Assembly: GCA_022316685.1 (NCBI GenBank)
Contig: JAKJHU010000066.1
Location: 2,273,140-2,337,139 of the forward strand
Direction of reading: 5' to 3'
Origin: Progne subis subis
Lineage: Eukaryota; Chordata; Aves; Passeriformes; Hirundinidae
DNA length: 64,000 bases
Shown here: one piece after another, positions 12,076 to 24,104 of the stretch
Layout of the letters: each line of letters starts with the position of its first letter
How positions within the stretch are numbered: the stretch's first letter is position 1
Notes under the pieces: model-generated
What the model was told of the DNA's origin: nothing
The model's input: the letters and a program-made list of their open reading frames with translations, nothing else
Databases searched by the model: none
Made by a program: the position numbers and the translations under genes

Positions 12076-15000
12076 ATTTTCCTTTGCATATATTTTAATA
12101 AAAATGTCTAGGAAAATATACCTATGCTTTCCACATTCCTTCAGCATTTTCCTGCACATTTTACTTGATAATTAGCTTACTACATGAAAAGCGAAGAACG
12201 GTCCTCCATTTTAAATCACCTAAGCACATCCTCAGCTTTCTGCATAAAACTACAGCCACGTGAAGCCTTCAAAACAAATAAGGCTGCTCCCTAATATAAA
12301 TGCACATAGGCATGTTTACAGGTTTGTGTTTCAAGGTTTGATTGTTAATCATTTTTTATTTGTCCTAATTACATTTTTAATTGAAACATACAAGAAAATA
12401 TGTGTTAGGTTCACTCTTGACTAATTCACACTCAATCATTTTAACACTAAAAAGAAACAAAAAAACCCCAAACATTTACCTTTCAGTTGAATCCAAGCAT
12501 GGATAGTTCCAACCCATCAAATTTATTTTGAGAAAGTTATGAGTGTCTGAGAAGAAAGGGGAGGGAATAGGCTGGAACTGACTTATGAATGCCATATTGT
12601 GTAGCTAAATACTGTTTCCCTCTGTTATTACAGCATGTTTCTCCTTCCCTGCAGATTAACAAATAAAGAAAAATATATACTAGAAAGTTTCCACTCTTTC
12701 CAAACTATGTATTATAGACACTGCTTATGACTGCTTTGATCTTTTCAATTTCAAAATTGTAAGTCTATTAAAGGTTTAGGATACTAAGAATCAGGAGCTA
12801 ATCTTACATTAAAGTGATTTGAGTCACAATAGTATAAAATATTGATACATCCATATAAGCTATTTATTTGGATGCCACACAAAGACCTCTTAAATTATGG
12901 TCTCACTTTTCAGTACCTTGAGGGAGCACACCTGATTCTGGTTCCTTCCTTCTGCAAAGAAGTCACCAGGCTTCAGACCTGAGACAAACTCAGGAAAAAA
13001 ACCTCATGAGATGTCCATGTCCATCACTCACTGCAGTTACCTTGGCCTGCTACAGAAACTCCATAGAAACAGAGAATAAAATCAACAAATTAAACTCAAC
13101 CAAAGCTTATATACACTGGGAGCTGTCAGTCTTATGTTCTTGGTAAATGAATCTGATTTCTGTGTGCACAAGAGGTATCACATGAGTAATAACAGCTTTT
13201 CAGTGCTCTTTTTAAAGTTCCTTGTAAAGGACTGATCAACTCTTGTCATCCATATGATGAGAATGTCTCAGTTCATGTGCCTGATATGTATAAAAGTGAC
13301 TGCAGAAATCACATAACTTGATTGATGATAGTGTATTTGATGATAACAAATCATATAATTTTCCATGGGAGTCAAAAGCCCTGATGTCAATCATTCCTCT
13401 TAACTGAACAGTGAAATAATTTGCTAGAGTGTGTTGTTTGATTTTCACTGGTAAATGGTGAACCTACGTGTTTTATGGCTTCTAGGTCCAGGACTTAGGA
13501 TTTAAACACACAAGGTGTTGAGCAGACTAATTCTAATCCTGAAGTGACTTAAATACATATTTAAGTGCTTTGCTGGGTCACTCCCAGATGAGTCAGCACC
13601 TTCTAGGGGCAAATCTTCAGTGTGAGCTGGAGAAGAAGCAAAAACTTGCCCTTCTGCTCCTGCATGCCTCAGGTTCCAACCCCAACTGCTAACACACAAC
13701 GAGTTCATTACACCAGCTCAATTTCACTCTCTTTACTCTGATGAGGTGTATTCATCAGGGTGATGAAAAGCAAACAAAGGTTTCAGACTTCCTAAACTTT
13801 ACCTTCTTGAGCAACCACAAACATATGTGGAGGTGAAGATGCCACAGGCATCATGGTGGAAAACTGGGCTTTTCCTCCCCGTGCAGAGGTAACAGTGAGA
13901 GAAACCCCAGTAACACATCTCTCACTGTGAACTCCCTTCTGCTTGGTGCCCCTGAGCAGCACACAGGAAAGGAGGCTTGAAAAATACCTGAAAATCCCAT
14001 GGCAAAGCTGTAAATATTTTGCCTTCCTTTATTATACTCTAATGTATATATTTGATAAAGAAGCCATTTTCTAATACTGATTTATTTTAACTGAGGCTAT
14101 TAAATACATGGGTAAACAGGGTGTTTTTCTTGATTGGTTTGGGGATTTTTTCAATTTTAGAAGTATCAGATAAGAGTTGGTCTTTAATAAACCTCTTTTT
14201 GACCGCCTGGTATGTGACAAATATTATGACATCATTGTGTCTTGAGGAAACAAGAATTCATCGTTATAAGTTTCCTATGATTATAAGACTAACAATCTTT
14301 AAGCATGACATGGGGTCTGAATATCTCTGAAATTCAGTTACTGCAATTTTTAAAGAAATAACAAAATCATTACTATGTAACTTGATAAATACCTTTGTTT
14401 TACAGATTTGTAGTTTCAGATGATTCAGGAAAAAGCACCTCCTTTGCACTTTTCCTGACTAAATAAAAGCCTTATCCATTACCTGGCTTTGTTGCTAATC
14501 TTTCAATGTCATAAAGAGATAATAATTTAAAGTAACTCTGAAGGGATAGATATGGCATGTAAAGAATTGGTTTTCAGCTCTTAAAATCATGACGGCTAAA
14601 AGTGATGTTTTGAATCCAAACCTGAAAACCTCAGTCCAAACAAGTAATGATCATGGTAATGATGCTGTGCTAGTACAACATATTCCTTTATTTCATGTCA
14701 AGTGCTGCATGAATATTCCTGCTGTTCAAATAAAAAATACAAAATTCAATTTGTATTATTAACTTTCTTCTAAAAATCAGTATTGAACATCACACGTGGA
14801 GAAAAAACTGAAATCATCCAGAAACAGAGCTGCATAATATGCATTAGTTTCAATTTGGGAACCTATCTGTACAGATTTATCAAAACAACTGACCTTTTCA
14901 AAGCTATTTAAAAAAAAAATAAAAGTATTTAAATGGTCTGGAGGATTGTTACTACAAAGAATGTGAGGTACTGGATTCAGAAGATTCTAAAGGAATTACT

Positions 15001-15700
15001 TGATAAGAATGAGGAAATAGTAGTAGAGGGATTATTTTACTTTAGGGTTGTTAAGAAGTAGCAGAAGTGTTTATGAAAGAGTAAAATCTTCTTCCTCCAA
15101 CTCCTACATCTACAAACTGCAGGTCTTCCAAGGTCTCTTCATCTCTCGTGAGACAAAGCCATGGAGCTCCATTGCAGCCCTTTCCATGACCTGATATCTT
15201 TTTATAGAAGATTATTGGGAAATAAAAAATAGTTCTGAGATATATTTCATTGTTATGAGTTTCTAATCTAAAAAAAATTTTGGAAAGATTATTTTTCCAC
15301 TTTGTGCCTGGCTTTTAAAATCTGTGTTTTTTTCATATTTTTTTTCAACATTCCAATTTTTTAAATGAAAATCTTCAGCCAAACTTCTTCAGGTGCCTTC
15401 CTTATTACTAAAAACATATTCATGTTTAAAGCAAAACAAATTTAAAAGTTGAATTGCAATATAAAAATAAGTAAACAAAGAATTCTAAGCTAAAACCTGA
15501 TTTAAATTTTTCAAAATGTTAAAAATGGGAGAAGTGCCAATGTCACAAAACATTGTGACCAATCTGTTCTTGCACCCTGGGATGTTGCAGTGGTGAGGGT
15601 GCTCCCTTCACAGGGTGGGAGATGAACATCCAGCGCTTTGTCTATTGGATGGCTTAGAGAAATTGGTTGTAGGTGACCACCAAAAGGCAGAATTCACAAT
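12076..15700. other. Unique AT-rich non-coding stretch
   Basis: About 3.6 kb with no recognisable transposon or gene. It contains a perfect inverted repeat with 11-base arms at 13892-13928. Open frames (for example 13502-13708 minus and 14121-14330 plus) are short and unrecognised. Confidence 0.55.
13892..13928. repeat. Perfect hairpin, 11-bp arms
   Basis: ACAGTGAGAGA at 13892-13902 is exactly complementary to TCTCTCACTGT at 13918-13928, with a 15-base loop between. No T run follows, and no known small-RNA family is apparent. It could fold in RNA or extrude as a small cruciform. Confidence 0.7.
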
Positions 15701-15799
15701 ATCATAGAATCATTCAATCAAAGAATCATAGAATATCCTGAGTTTGAAAAGATGCACAAAAATCATCAAACTCCAGCTCCTGGCCCTGCACAGGACTAC
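15701..15799 (-). mobile_element. CR1 LINE, 3' tail fragment (left half of an inverted pair)
   Basis: The plus strand shows repeated tail units (ATCATAGAATCA, AAGAATCATAGAAT), then 'TCCTGAGTTTGAAAAGATGCAC' and 'CTCCTGGCCCTGCACAGGAC', a CR1 3' region in reverse orientation. The tail is at the left, so the copy is on the minus strand. It breaks off near 15799, where a second CR1 end on the opposite strand begins at once. Confidence 0.82.
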
Positions 15800-15850
15800 T
15801 TGATCTCCAAGGTCCATTCCAAACCCTTAACATTCTATGCTTCTGTGGTT
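15800..15850 (+). mobile_element. CR1 LINE, 3' tail fragment (right half of an inverted pair)
   Basis: TGATCTCCAAGGTCCATTCC followed by an ACATTCTATGCTTCTGTGG tail is the last 50 bases of a CR1 on the plus strand. It directly abuts a minus-strand CR1 end, so the two truncated 5' sides are joined and both tails point outward. Confidence 0.75.
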
Positions 15851-16458
15851 ACTCCTTAATTCTGGCAGGAGAGGACCCTAAGACGAAAATATGTTGCACA
15901 CACGCAAGCTAAGATTGTAATTCAGGACATGCTTTTAATAGGAAGGTTCGCAAGTACAGTACAGATTCAAAACATTCTCTGTTTTATCTAATATGTCTGA
16001 TGAGTCATTTTAGTTTAGCTTTTGGAGAGAATATCTGGCATTGGAGGTGGGTTGCTGCAGTCAAGCCCAGCCTGTGTCTGCTGTTCCTTGCAAAAGCAAC
16101 GATCCTTACAATGCTGCAGGGTCAGGCATCACTCCCAGTAACCCATATATGACACCAGCAGATATGGTTTCTCTTCCAATTTCAGCTCCTGACCTACCTA
16201 CACATTCAAGTAAAAAACTTTTTGAAATGACTGCTAGAAACCGCAGGTTATGACCTAAAGATTCCACTTCTAATAAAAATGCAAACACCAACCCAGCAAC
16301 AGCTGCTGTTAACAAGTTTCAGATGCCCAGCTTGCAGCTCTGCAAGGGAGTAGATCTGATTTAGGCTAATGGCAGCAGCTTTCTTTATAAAACAACATCA
16401 AGAGAACTTTTCTTAGAGCCCTGGTGGTTTTCAGAGTCACATGCCCTCGATCCTAGGA

Positions 16459-16498
16459 TTTTTTTTTTTTTTTTTTAACTTTTTTTTTTTTTTTTTTT
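16459..16498 (+). repeat. Double poly(T) tract
   Basis: Two runs of 18 and 19 T separated by AAC. Confidence 0.9.
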
Positions 16499-16912
16499 AC
16501 TTTTTTCCCCAAAAGTTTAGCTACAGTTAAGATTCATCAAAAAAGAGATAAAACTCCAAAGAATCTATTTAGGTTATATATGAAATTCAGTAACTTCTGA
16601 ATAATGCAAGTGTCATAAAAATCACAGTAGAGGCTAAATACTTTGGATAAGTGAAAATATAAGGAAAAAAAAAAACAAAACAGAGAAATATGCTTTTGAG
16701 GTAAAATGTTTTTGGTAAGATTTAAATCCCAGGATGAGTTTCTTCTCCTGCTTGGTGAGGTACTGTGGTGTTACTGCTCTCTCCCTGTAGGCAGAATCCT
16801 TGACGAGATCTCAGTCTGATTCAAGGTGAACCTGCTGCCATATCTCATCTAATGAATTCTCTAATTAAATTTTTAGCTTCTAAACTTTCAACTACAGAGT
16901 AGAACTGAGTTT

Positions 16913-16947
16913 AAAACAAACAAACAAACAAACAAAACAACAACAAA
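16913..16947 (+). repeat. (AAAC)n microsatellite
   Basis: About five AAAC units, then degraded AACAAC units. Confidence 0.85.
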
Positions 16948-17440
16948 ATCATCTTTGCTGGCCAACAAAGATAAAACAATTTGAGAACAAACCTTGTCCC
17001 CTTCTTACCATGTCCTTTCCTGTCAAATCCTTTTCCCCCTGCTACCCAGCTGCAGGCTCTTTATTACACCACATGATTCTTTCTGTGTGGCTGTTTCTGT
17101 CCAGGAAAATGATGAAAAATGAATAAAACATTTTATTGTAGATAGTTTTGCATTCCCTGACAGTGATGAAACATTCTGTGCCTGAGTGTATGTATTTTCA
17201 ACAGAGTAATGGCTGTATGAAAGAGATTATACAGGACCTCAAGAAGGACATCTCTCCCCAGACACCATCACCTTCTCGCTGACTTGCAGTGTGAAGGGTC
17301 TGAGTCCGAATTCTGCTTGAATTTGGAATTTTTATCATTGATTCAGGATAAGGATTGAGACTGCACATTTTCAGAGAACCTGTGAAGGCAGAGGTGAGTC
17401 TTTCTATGTGCTTCTGAGAAAACAGTTCTATTTTCTATTT

Positions 17441-17637
17441 CTGAGCAACCCCAACTCTCTCAGCCTGTCTTCATAAGAGACCCTTGTGATCAGCTTGAGG
17501 GCTTCCCTCCGGACTTGTGCCAACAGGTTTCTGGTGTTGGGGGCCCAGAGCTGGACACAGCACTTCAGGTGGGATCTCACAAGAAAAGAGGGGGGGAAAC
17601 TACCTCCTTTGACTTGCTGCTGGTGATTCTTTGAGTG
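17441..17637 (-). pseudogene. CR1 LINE ORF2 C-terminal fragment
   Basis: Read on the minus strand, this gives the end of CR1 ORF2: an 'RSHLKCCVQLWAPNTRNLL' block, then 'REALKLITRVSYEDRLRELGLL'. Compared with other avian CR1 copies as I know them, the spacing between the blocks is shortened and the residues after GLL are lost. The piece has neither the catalytic core nor the 3' tail, so it is an internal fragment trimmed at both ends. Confidence 0.88.
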
Positions 17638-17639
17638 CA

Positions 17640-19384
17640 ACTATCCAAGTAGGTTACCCCATTGACTATGAATTGGAGCATGATCAAGCAATTATTTTAT
17701 GGATTAAACTGCAGTGGGGTGTAGGAATATTATAGTAGTGTGTAGATTGCAGAATAGCATGAAAAAATCATAAGAGTATCATAAGAAAAATAACTACTTC
17801 TGTTAAAATCTGAACTAAACTACTGAATGTTTTTCACTTTCCACACTTTCCTAAAATACACAGCTAACAGAGTTCTGCATGCCCACTGCTTTGGTGAATG
17901 AGGACATTTCTGAAGGTCTGAGTCACTTTCGTGCTGTGTAATGTCTGGGGGTGGCTCACAGGCCACTGCTTTGCACTTATTGCTTGGTTCAGATCAGCGC
18001 TGCTGAACCTGTCCCAGAGGGTTTCGGAATCATTCATGATCCCAAACCTTCAAAGCTGAACAGTGAATGAAGATTGAACTCATTCAAGAACACTCTTGAA
18101 AGGGAAAGTTTGATGACAATTTAGAATTTTTTATTTTTCCAAGGAAAGGATGAAGCTTCCTTCTCCTTACCCTGCCTAGGACTAACAGAATAAATTTAGT
18201 AAAAGAAGAAATTAATTCTCTGTGCATGCTTATGCTATACTGAGCTTCCTCTTTTGACATTCTTCCTTTCTCTTGAGTACTGATTTGCTCTGAAACACGC
18301 AATATGCTTACCATGTTTTAGCATAAATCTTTCTTATTTAAAGCAACTTTTGCCATCTATAGCAGATCTTACTAATGACAACATAATCCCAGCTCTGGTA
18401 GGGAGTCACTTGGGTCATGAGACAGGCAGCTCCAGGGTGTGATTCTTCCCAGTTTGAGAAAAATGATCCAAAATAGATAGGTTGATATATCTTTGGGAAT
18501 ACCTGTGCTTGTGGAACAATATTGAAGTCTCTTTTCCTCAGTTAAGCCATTTTAACCCTGGAATTATTATGCTGCTTTGCTTCACAGGACTGTCACTCAG
18601 ATCATTCACAAACTGCTTTGAAGGTGGAAAGTGTTGTTATGACTCAGAACATGTAACTGTGGCCTCCTTGTAACAACAATGGATACCAGTCTTGGTTGAA
18701 GTGCTAAATAGGAAATAAATACATAAGAAAAGTGTGCAGTGTATTTGTTAGGCTGTAAACATAAAGTATCCTCCATTAGACGGATAATATTTTTTTCTTC
18801 ACCCTTGTATAAAATTGCAAATATACATACCTGAAAAGAAGGCACCATTTTAGCAGTGAAATTGTATTAGTGTTTGCAAGAATCATGTTGTATCTGCTTA
18901 CAGCTCAAGATTAAAAAATGAAACTTACTTTTTTATTGAAAATGCATTTATAATCTTAGACTTTACACTGCAAGACAACAGTTTGCTATTGAGAAGTCAA
19001 ACTGTCCACTGAACTGCTTCCCCTTTTCAATTGTTACAGACCATTTTTAGCTCAAATTTAGAATTATATCACAGAAATAAAAAATTCTTGGAAAAATAGT
19101 TGTTTTTCTGGCAGTTGTACTGAAATCAGGTGTTTAAAGATAAACTGCATCCTGTATCAATGCACAAGGAATTAATATAGATCACTTTATATAGAAGGAA
19201 AAAAATAAGACTTTTAAAGAGATCAATAGAGAATAATAAATACAGGAAGAAAAAATAAGGAAGAAAGAAATATAGTTTTATCTCATTTACAAACTAACAA
19301 AGAAAACCCAGACCAAAGGTCTCTTTTCAGTTATCTTCTTGTTGAAAGAGGGAGAGTTATGGAAAAAATGAACCAGAGAAGAAG
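17640..19384. other. Unique AT-rich non-coding stretch
   Basis: I see no gene, RNA or recognisable transposon. Open frames of 60 to 80 codons occur at chance levels for AT-rich DNA. Confidence 0.6.
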
Positions 19385-19775
19385 TCTCAAATCACAGAAT
19401 CACGGACTCATAGAATCACAGAATTTCAGAATGGAAATAACATTAAAGATCATCCAATTCCAGTCCTCCTGCCACTGGCAGTGACAACTTTCTCTATCCG
19501 AGGTTACTCCAAGCCCTGTCCAACCTGGCCTTGGACACTTCCAGGCATAGGACATCCAGAGCTACTTTGGGCAACCTGCTCCTGTTCCTTCCAATTCTCA
19601 TTGCAAAGGATTTCTTCCCTTTGTCTGACCTAAGTCTGCTCTCTTTCAGCTTAAAACTGTTGCCTTTTCCCCTGTCACTACAAACCTCTGTAAAAGTCTC
19701 ATAACCCCCTTTTGTATATTGAGAGCTTGTAATAAGGTCTCCTCAGAGCTTTCTCTTCTCCGTGCTGAGCACTTG
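19385..19775 (-). mobile_element. CR1 LINE, 3' end fragment (about 390 bp)
   Basis: It starts with several tail units (AATCACAGAATCA, ATAGAATCACAGAAT) and continues through the usual CR1 landmarks read backwards: 'CCAACCTGGCCTTGGACACTTCC', 'GGGCAACCTGCTCCTGTTCC', 'TTTCAGCTTAAAACTGTTGCC', 'CCCCTGTCACTACA' and 'AATAAGGTCTCCTCAGAGC', ending at TCTTCTCCGTGCTGAGC. It is the minus-strand copy of the 3' untranslated region plus the very end of ORF2. It is one of the longer copies in the window. Confidence 0.93.
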
Positions 19776-20825
19776 ATAACAATCACAACTAACTTTGATT
19801 TTGAACAGAAATAATGAAAACTTGAAGAGCAAAGGAAATTTAATTTAGTATTTTCGAGAGTTTCTTCTGGCTTTGGGAAAATTCTAATTTGTCACACACA
19901 CAAACACCCCCTCCTCCTCACTTTTGTTTAAAGGAAAGTTATGGTGGCAATGTTCGCCCGTCTTTTTTTCTGTACAAAAGATTCAGAACACTGTGTATTA
20001 ATAGCAAATTCAGCTTATGTGGGAATGAAAATGCATGTTCTTACTAAAGGAGTGAGAAAATCAATTGTATTTGGCATCAACCCTTGTAGACAGGAGTACA
20101 GATAGAAAGAAGTGGGCGGCCTTGTGGTAACAGGAGGGGAGAAAACTAAATTCTAAGAAATAAGAAGGGGTTAGTAGCTATATGGAAAAAGGGTTATTTT
20201 TAGATTTAAGGAGCACACAGTGTTAATATGAATGTTTAAACCTTGAGTTTGGCTTTGCTGCAAAAGGTCATGTTCTCAAATCCCATTTTTCAGACTGACT
20301 TCTTATGTACATAAAAGCATGCAATAATATAAGAAAGACAGTATTAATTCAGGTGCAATAATTTAATTTGTTATGTAGGGTAAACCGAATTTTGTTGTTT
20401 TAACTCCATTAATACCATATTAATGAAAACCATTGCACTAAGGTGTGTGATACAGAGGCAAAAACAGGACAAGAAAGCTTTTCTTTGCCATCCATTCTTG
20501 ACAGGTGACTCTAAAATTGGTGTATCATTCCACACCACCTACCACTGATTTACCTGTTTTCAGACTGCACTGTGCCAGCCATTCAAGGGGTGTGGGGATG
20601 TGGGAAAGGGGGCAAGAAGAAGAAAACTCTCAGTAGGCCCCAGTTAGGAACTCTCTCTCCTTTCAGGACAGAGGACTGATTTCCTAAAGTACCTCTATAG
20701 CACAGGGAGAGCTGTTCATTCAATTTAATCAACCAGCCCTAACTTACCAGAGGGAAGGACAATCACTACATCCTATTTACAGTATTTTCGTGAGACACAA
20801 TGTGACATCCACTCTGGACAGAGAT
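19776..20825. other. Unique non-coding stretch
   Basis: I recognise nothing in this stretch between two minus-strand CR1 ends. Confidence 0.6.
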
Positions 20826-20827
20826 AG

Positions 20828-21165
20828 AATTGTAGAATTATGGAATCATTAAAGTTGGAAAAGACCTTCCAGACTATTGAGTCCAACTGCCAACTCAGCA
20901 GCACCACCAAGTTCACCCCTGAACCACATCCTCAAGTGCCATAACCACATTTGTTGAACACTTCCAGGGATGTTGACTCTAGTACCGGGGCAGCCCATTT
21001 ACTCTCATTCTGTCATTTATCACATGGGAGAAGAGACTGACCTGCAACTCACTACAACCTCTTTTCAGGGAGTTGTAGAAAATAATAATGTTTCCCCTCA
21101 GCCTCCTTCTCTCCAGGCAAAATGACTGCAGCTCCCTCAGCTGCTCCTCATCAGATATAGGGGAA
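20828..21165 (-). mobile_element. CR1 LINE, 3' end fragment (about 340 bp)
   Basis: The tail (TAGAATTGTAGAATTATGGAATC) is followed by 'AAAGTTGGAAAAGACCTTCC', 'GAGTCCAACTGCCAACTCAG', 'AACACTTCCAGGGATGTTGACTC', then 'CACTACAACCTCTTTTCAGG' and 'CAGCTCCCTCAGCTGCTCC'. The order is reverse-complement CR1, so the copy is on the minus strand. The wording belongs to a different CR1 subfamily from the 19385 copy, so these are two separate insertions. Confidence 0.92.
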
Positions 21166-21405
21166 CAAAGGACCCTCAGTGCTGGAAAAAAATTCCAAAA
21201 ATATCCTCACAAACAGCTACACTTTTGGCTAATAATCATATTTCAGAGATATCCCTGCTGTAAGGACACCTGTAATTGTTACCTTAGTCACAAGCAGGGG
21301 TTTGTATTGTTCAGAGGGTAACAACAACACTAAGATGTGCCCAGTTCAGTATTTTTTGTCTATGCCAAGCTTTGCATAAAATATCACACAGATGGTATGG
21401 ACCTA

Positions 21406-21410
21406 CCTAG
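21406..21410 (+). repeat. Target-site duplication CCTAG, left copy
   Basis: CCTAG directly precedes the LTR and is repeated exactly at 21857-21861. A 5-bp duplication is the length expected for ERVL-type retroviral integration. Confidence 0.7.
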
Positions 21411-21856
21411 TTTGTAGGACCTGGGTTGCACTGGCCAATCTATGAGGTGGAGGTACCCAATGCAGGAAAGTAAAACTTTTAACTGCAGCTCATGGAGCTG
21501 AGGCCTTGGGACGGCTGACCTGAAAAAGAGACTGGACAGGGTACACCTTGGGCAGGACAAGAGCCTGGCCAGGGCTACACCCAAGGTGGACCCAAAATGG
21601 TCACAAAATGGATAACCGGTCACAAGGTCTCACACTTTTATAAGTTTTGGTCCATTTGCATATTGGGGTTTAATTGTCCAATTACAGCTTCTGGTTGTGA
21701 GGTCCCATTCTTCTTGTTTCTCTCTTTAGTCCACCATTGTTTGTGCTTTTGGGCCTGAAAGTTGTCCTTGGTCTCCATCTGGGAAAGGATTTGTTTTGTC
21801 TACCTACTCTGTGAAGAAAGCTGACTGTCACTAAATACGAGGTTCAGAACTACACA
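21411..21856 (-). mobile_element. Solo LTR, ERVL-like (446 bp)
   Basis: This is an endogenous-retrovirus LTR with no internal genes. On the plus strand it begins TTTGTAGGACC and ends CTACACA; the ends form a short inverted repeat (TTTGTAG against TGTGTAG), so the start has probably lost its TG by one change. The exact 5-base duplication CCTAG flanks it. On the minus strand it has an inverted CCAAT site (21678-21682), then a TATAAAA box (21636-21642), then a degraded poly(A) region near 21465-21485, in the order of U3, R and U5. It matches my memory of avian ERVL LTRs. Recombination between two LTRs of one provirus is the usual origin. Confidence 0.8.
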
Positions 21857-21861
21857 CCTAG
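21857..21861 (+). repeat. Target-site duplication CCTAG, right copy
   Basis: Exact copy of 21406-21410 at the other end of the LTR. Confidence 0.7.
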
Positions 21862-24104
21862 GCAGCACAGAATCTGAAAACCATGAAAGCTGAAACTTAA
21901 AGCATCAGACCTGTGGGTGATATCAGTATGAATTAGATGGCAGTGCTACTCTCACCACACTGAATTCTCACCGCAACACTGCAATGTTTCTGTTTCATGT
22001 GTGGGGACACACGAACAACTTTTTCCTATGAAATAGTAGTGAAAGAGATGTGGGTGATCAAGCTGATCGAGGAGAGTTGGGTTCTTTCATTCTAACTTAG
22101 GTCGTATTTGGTGTTGAATTTAAGCAAGAGAGTCACAGAGATATTTAATTCCATCTGAAAATGCTAAAATTAATCACATTCATGAGATGCCTATTCCTGA
22201 CCTTTGGATTGATAGAGAACCTATCATTCACTTACTTACAGTAGATGTCAAATGAGAATTAAATCATCCCAAAATAGAATAAAAATAAGCCAATAAAGTG
22301 ATTTGGATAGGCAAATATATATATATATAAAGCAATTAGGAATTTTAAGGTGTCACATCAGTTGCTTCTCACAAAGGAATGCCACAGAATTCAGAATTCA
22401 CAAGCACACCTCAGTCTTTGTCTGGAGTATTTTGTACAAGGCTGATTATGAATCTACAAGAAAATTAGTTTCAAATAGAAGAGCAAAGCTGAAAGGGGGC
22501 ATAAGTCTGGGAATGAGTACAGTACTCTACAAATATATGTGGGAGGAAAATGCAAAAAAGAGTATAAACCACAATGTTATCATGAATAAGGAAGATATAA
22601 AATGTCCATTTGCACATTTAGCCTGGAAATAGGGATATGATCATATGTTTTAGCAAGTGGCTGACCTATATAAGGCAGGATTCACCATCCAATTCCATGT
22701 GTCTGTGATACAGCTTGTGCAATCTCCTTAGCTATTCATGTCTCATTATACATGACACATCCTTCTTGATTCACATTAGCCACAGAATGCTGGTTTTTGC
22801 TGACTGCATCTTTCTCTTGAAAGACTTTAAAAGGGGGTGAGGGGAGTGAGAAGAAAACCCTTAACTGTGAAAGTAGGAAAAGAGAAAAAGAAGCTTAGTG
22901 CAATGTGTGAATGTGCATACTCATTTGCAGATGTCCTTAATACTAAACACCATGTTAAAATTGATGTAGAAATTGATTAAGATCTCTGTCTGTTACTCAA
23001 TTATTTTTTTTAATTTTTTTTTTTTTTTTTTAATCTGTATCACAGTTCTTAGTGGATTTGATATAAATTATCTCAGAAAATCCAGTGAACACTGAGACAA
23101 AACTTTGAGTTTGCCATGTGGCCTGGTAGCAACCTTGTCCAAGAGCTGTGCTCTCAGACGTGCACAGAAGTAATTTGCCTCTTGTTCAAACGCAGAACAG
23201 GTAGATGCCAGACAAGGTCTCAGAAAGAGCTCATTTCTTAAGCTCAATGGCTCCAGCTTGGGACAAGGTATTGAATTTCTAGGCCACAAAGACTGAGCAC
23301 TTAGTCTGTGACCTAGTGACTAATCCAGTTACTCCTTGGAAGAACATCCCACCCAGAGGCATATCTTGAAAGGCAGAGTCCATGCTAATCAGTGCAATAG
23401 CATGACCTACATCCTACCGCAAAAATCCATGTATGTGAAGTATCCCTGTGAGGCCTGGGGCACTCCAGAGGTTAAAATAAGAAACATATTTACTTAATAG
23501 TTAGCTAAAGCCTTACCAAAAGCTCTTATAATTATAAAAGCTCCCAACCTCTTTTCCATCCCCCTTTCTTCCTCCCTTCTCTGAAACTACAAAGAGAACA
23601 CACACCAAACTTCTGACTGGAAAAGCATCCAGTTAGATCTTTTCAGGTTATGTCATGAGACGCAAAGGTCAGGAACTATGAGGAAAAATTAATCAAAAGA
23701 CCTAGTGAAAAGCCAATCAAATTTCATCAGCAGAGGAACAGCAGAATGGAGGCTTTTGCAGATGTGATTAAGGAAAAGTAATGATAACTTTCCAGAGCAG
23801 GATAGGAGTCCAAAGCCTCTTCAGTTCACTCTGGTGACAGTGCCAAGATGTGTCTGGTTGAGGGGAGCAAGGGTCAGACAAACAGGTATTGCTTATAGGC
23901 AAATGCCACACAAACTGCTTCTGTTTATAGGTGCACCCCACTCTGTTTTTCCCATAGACTGCCTTTGAATTGTAGTATTTTATGAAGGAGACAAGTTTTA
24001 GCTGCTGAACCTACAGAGGAAGCAAATGGAGCACCTTTTTCTCAACAAGCATAGTGTATTTGAAAAGAAAAAAAAATGTAAAAAATAATTAAGTCAAAAA
24101 ATAC
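21862..24104. other. Unique AT-rich non-coding stretch
   Basis: I recognise no repeat apart from an (AT)8 run near 22316-22330 and T runs at 23003-23031. A 109-codon plus-strand frame at 22303-22632 starts in the AT run and has no recognisable domain. A 73-codon minus-strand frame at 23068-23289 is likewise unrecognised. Confidence 0.5.

Larger units (their letters stand above)
15851..17439. other. Mostly unique stretch with a plus-strand open frame
   Basis: The frame at 16011-16253 (plus) is rich in Ser, Pro, Thr and Ala and is described under findings. T runs fill 16459-16476 and 16480-16498, and an (AAAC)n repeat lies near 16913-16947. Nothing else is recognised. Confidence 0.5.

Noticed and set aside
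21384..21623. 79-codon minus-strand frame
   Set aside because: It lies in the R-U5 part of the ERVL-like LTR and is not a gene.
22303..22632. 109-codon plus-strand frame
   Set aside because: It begins in an (AT)n run, has no domain, and such a length is expected by chance across six frames of 64 kb.
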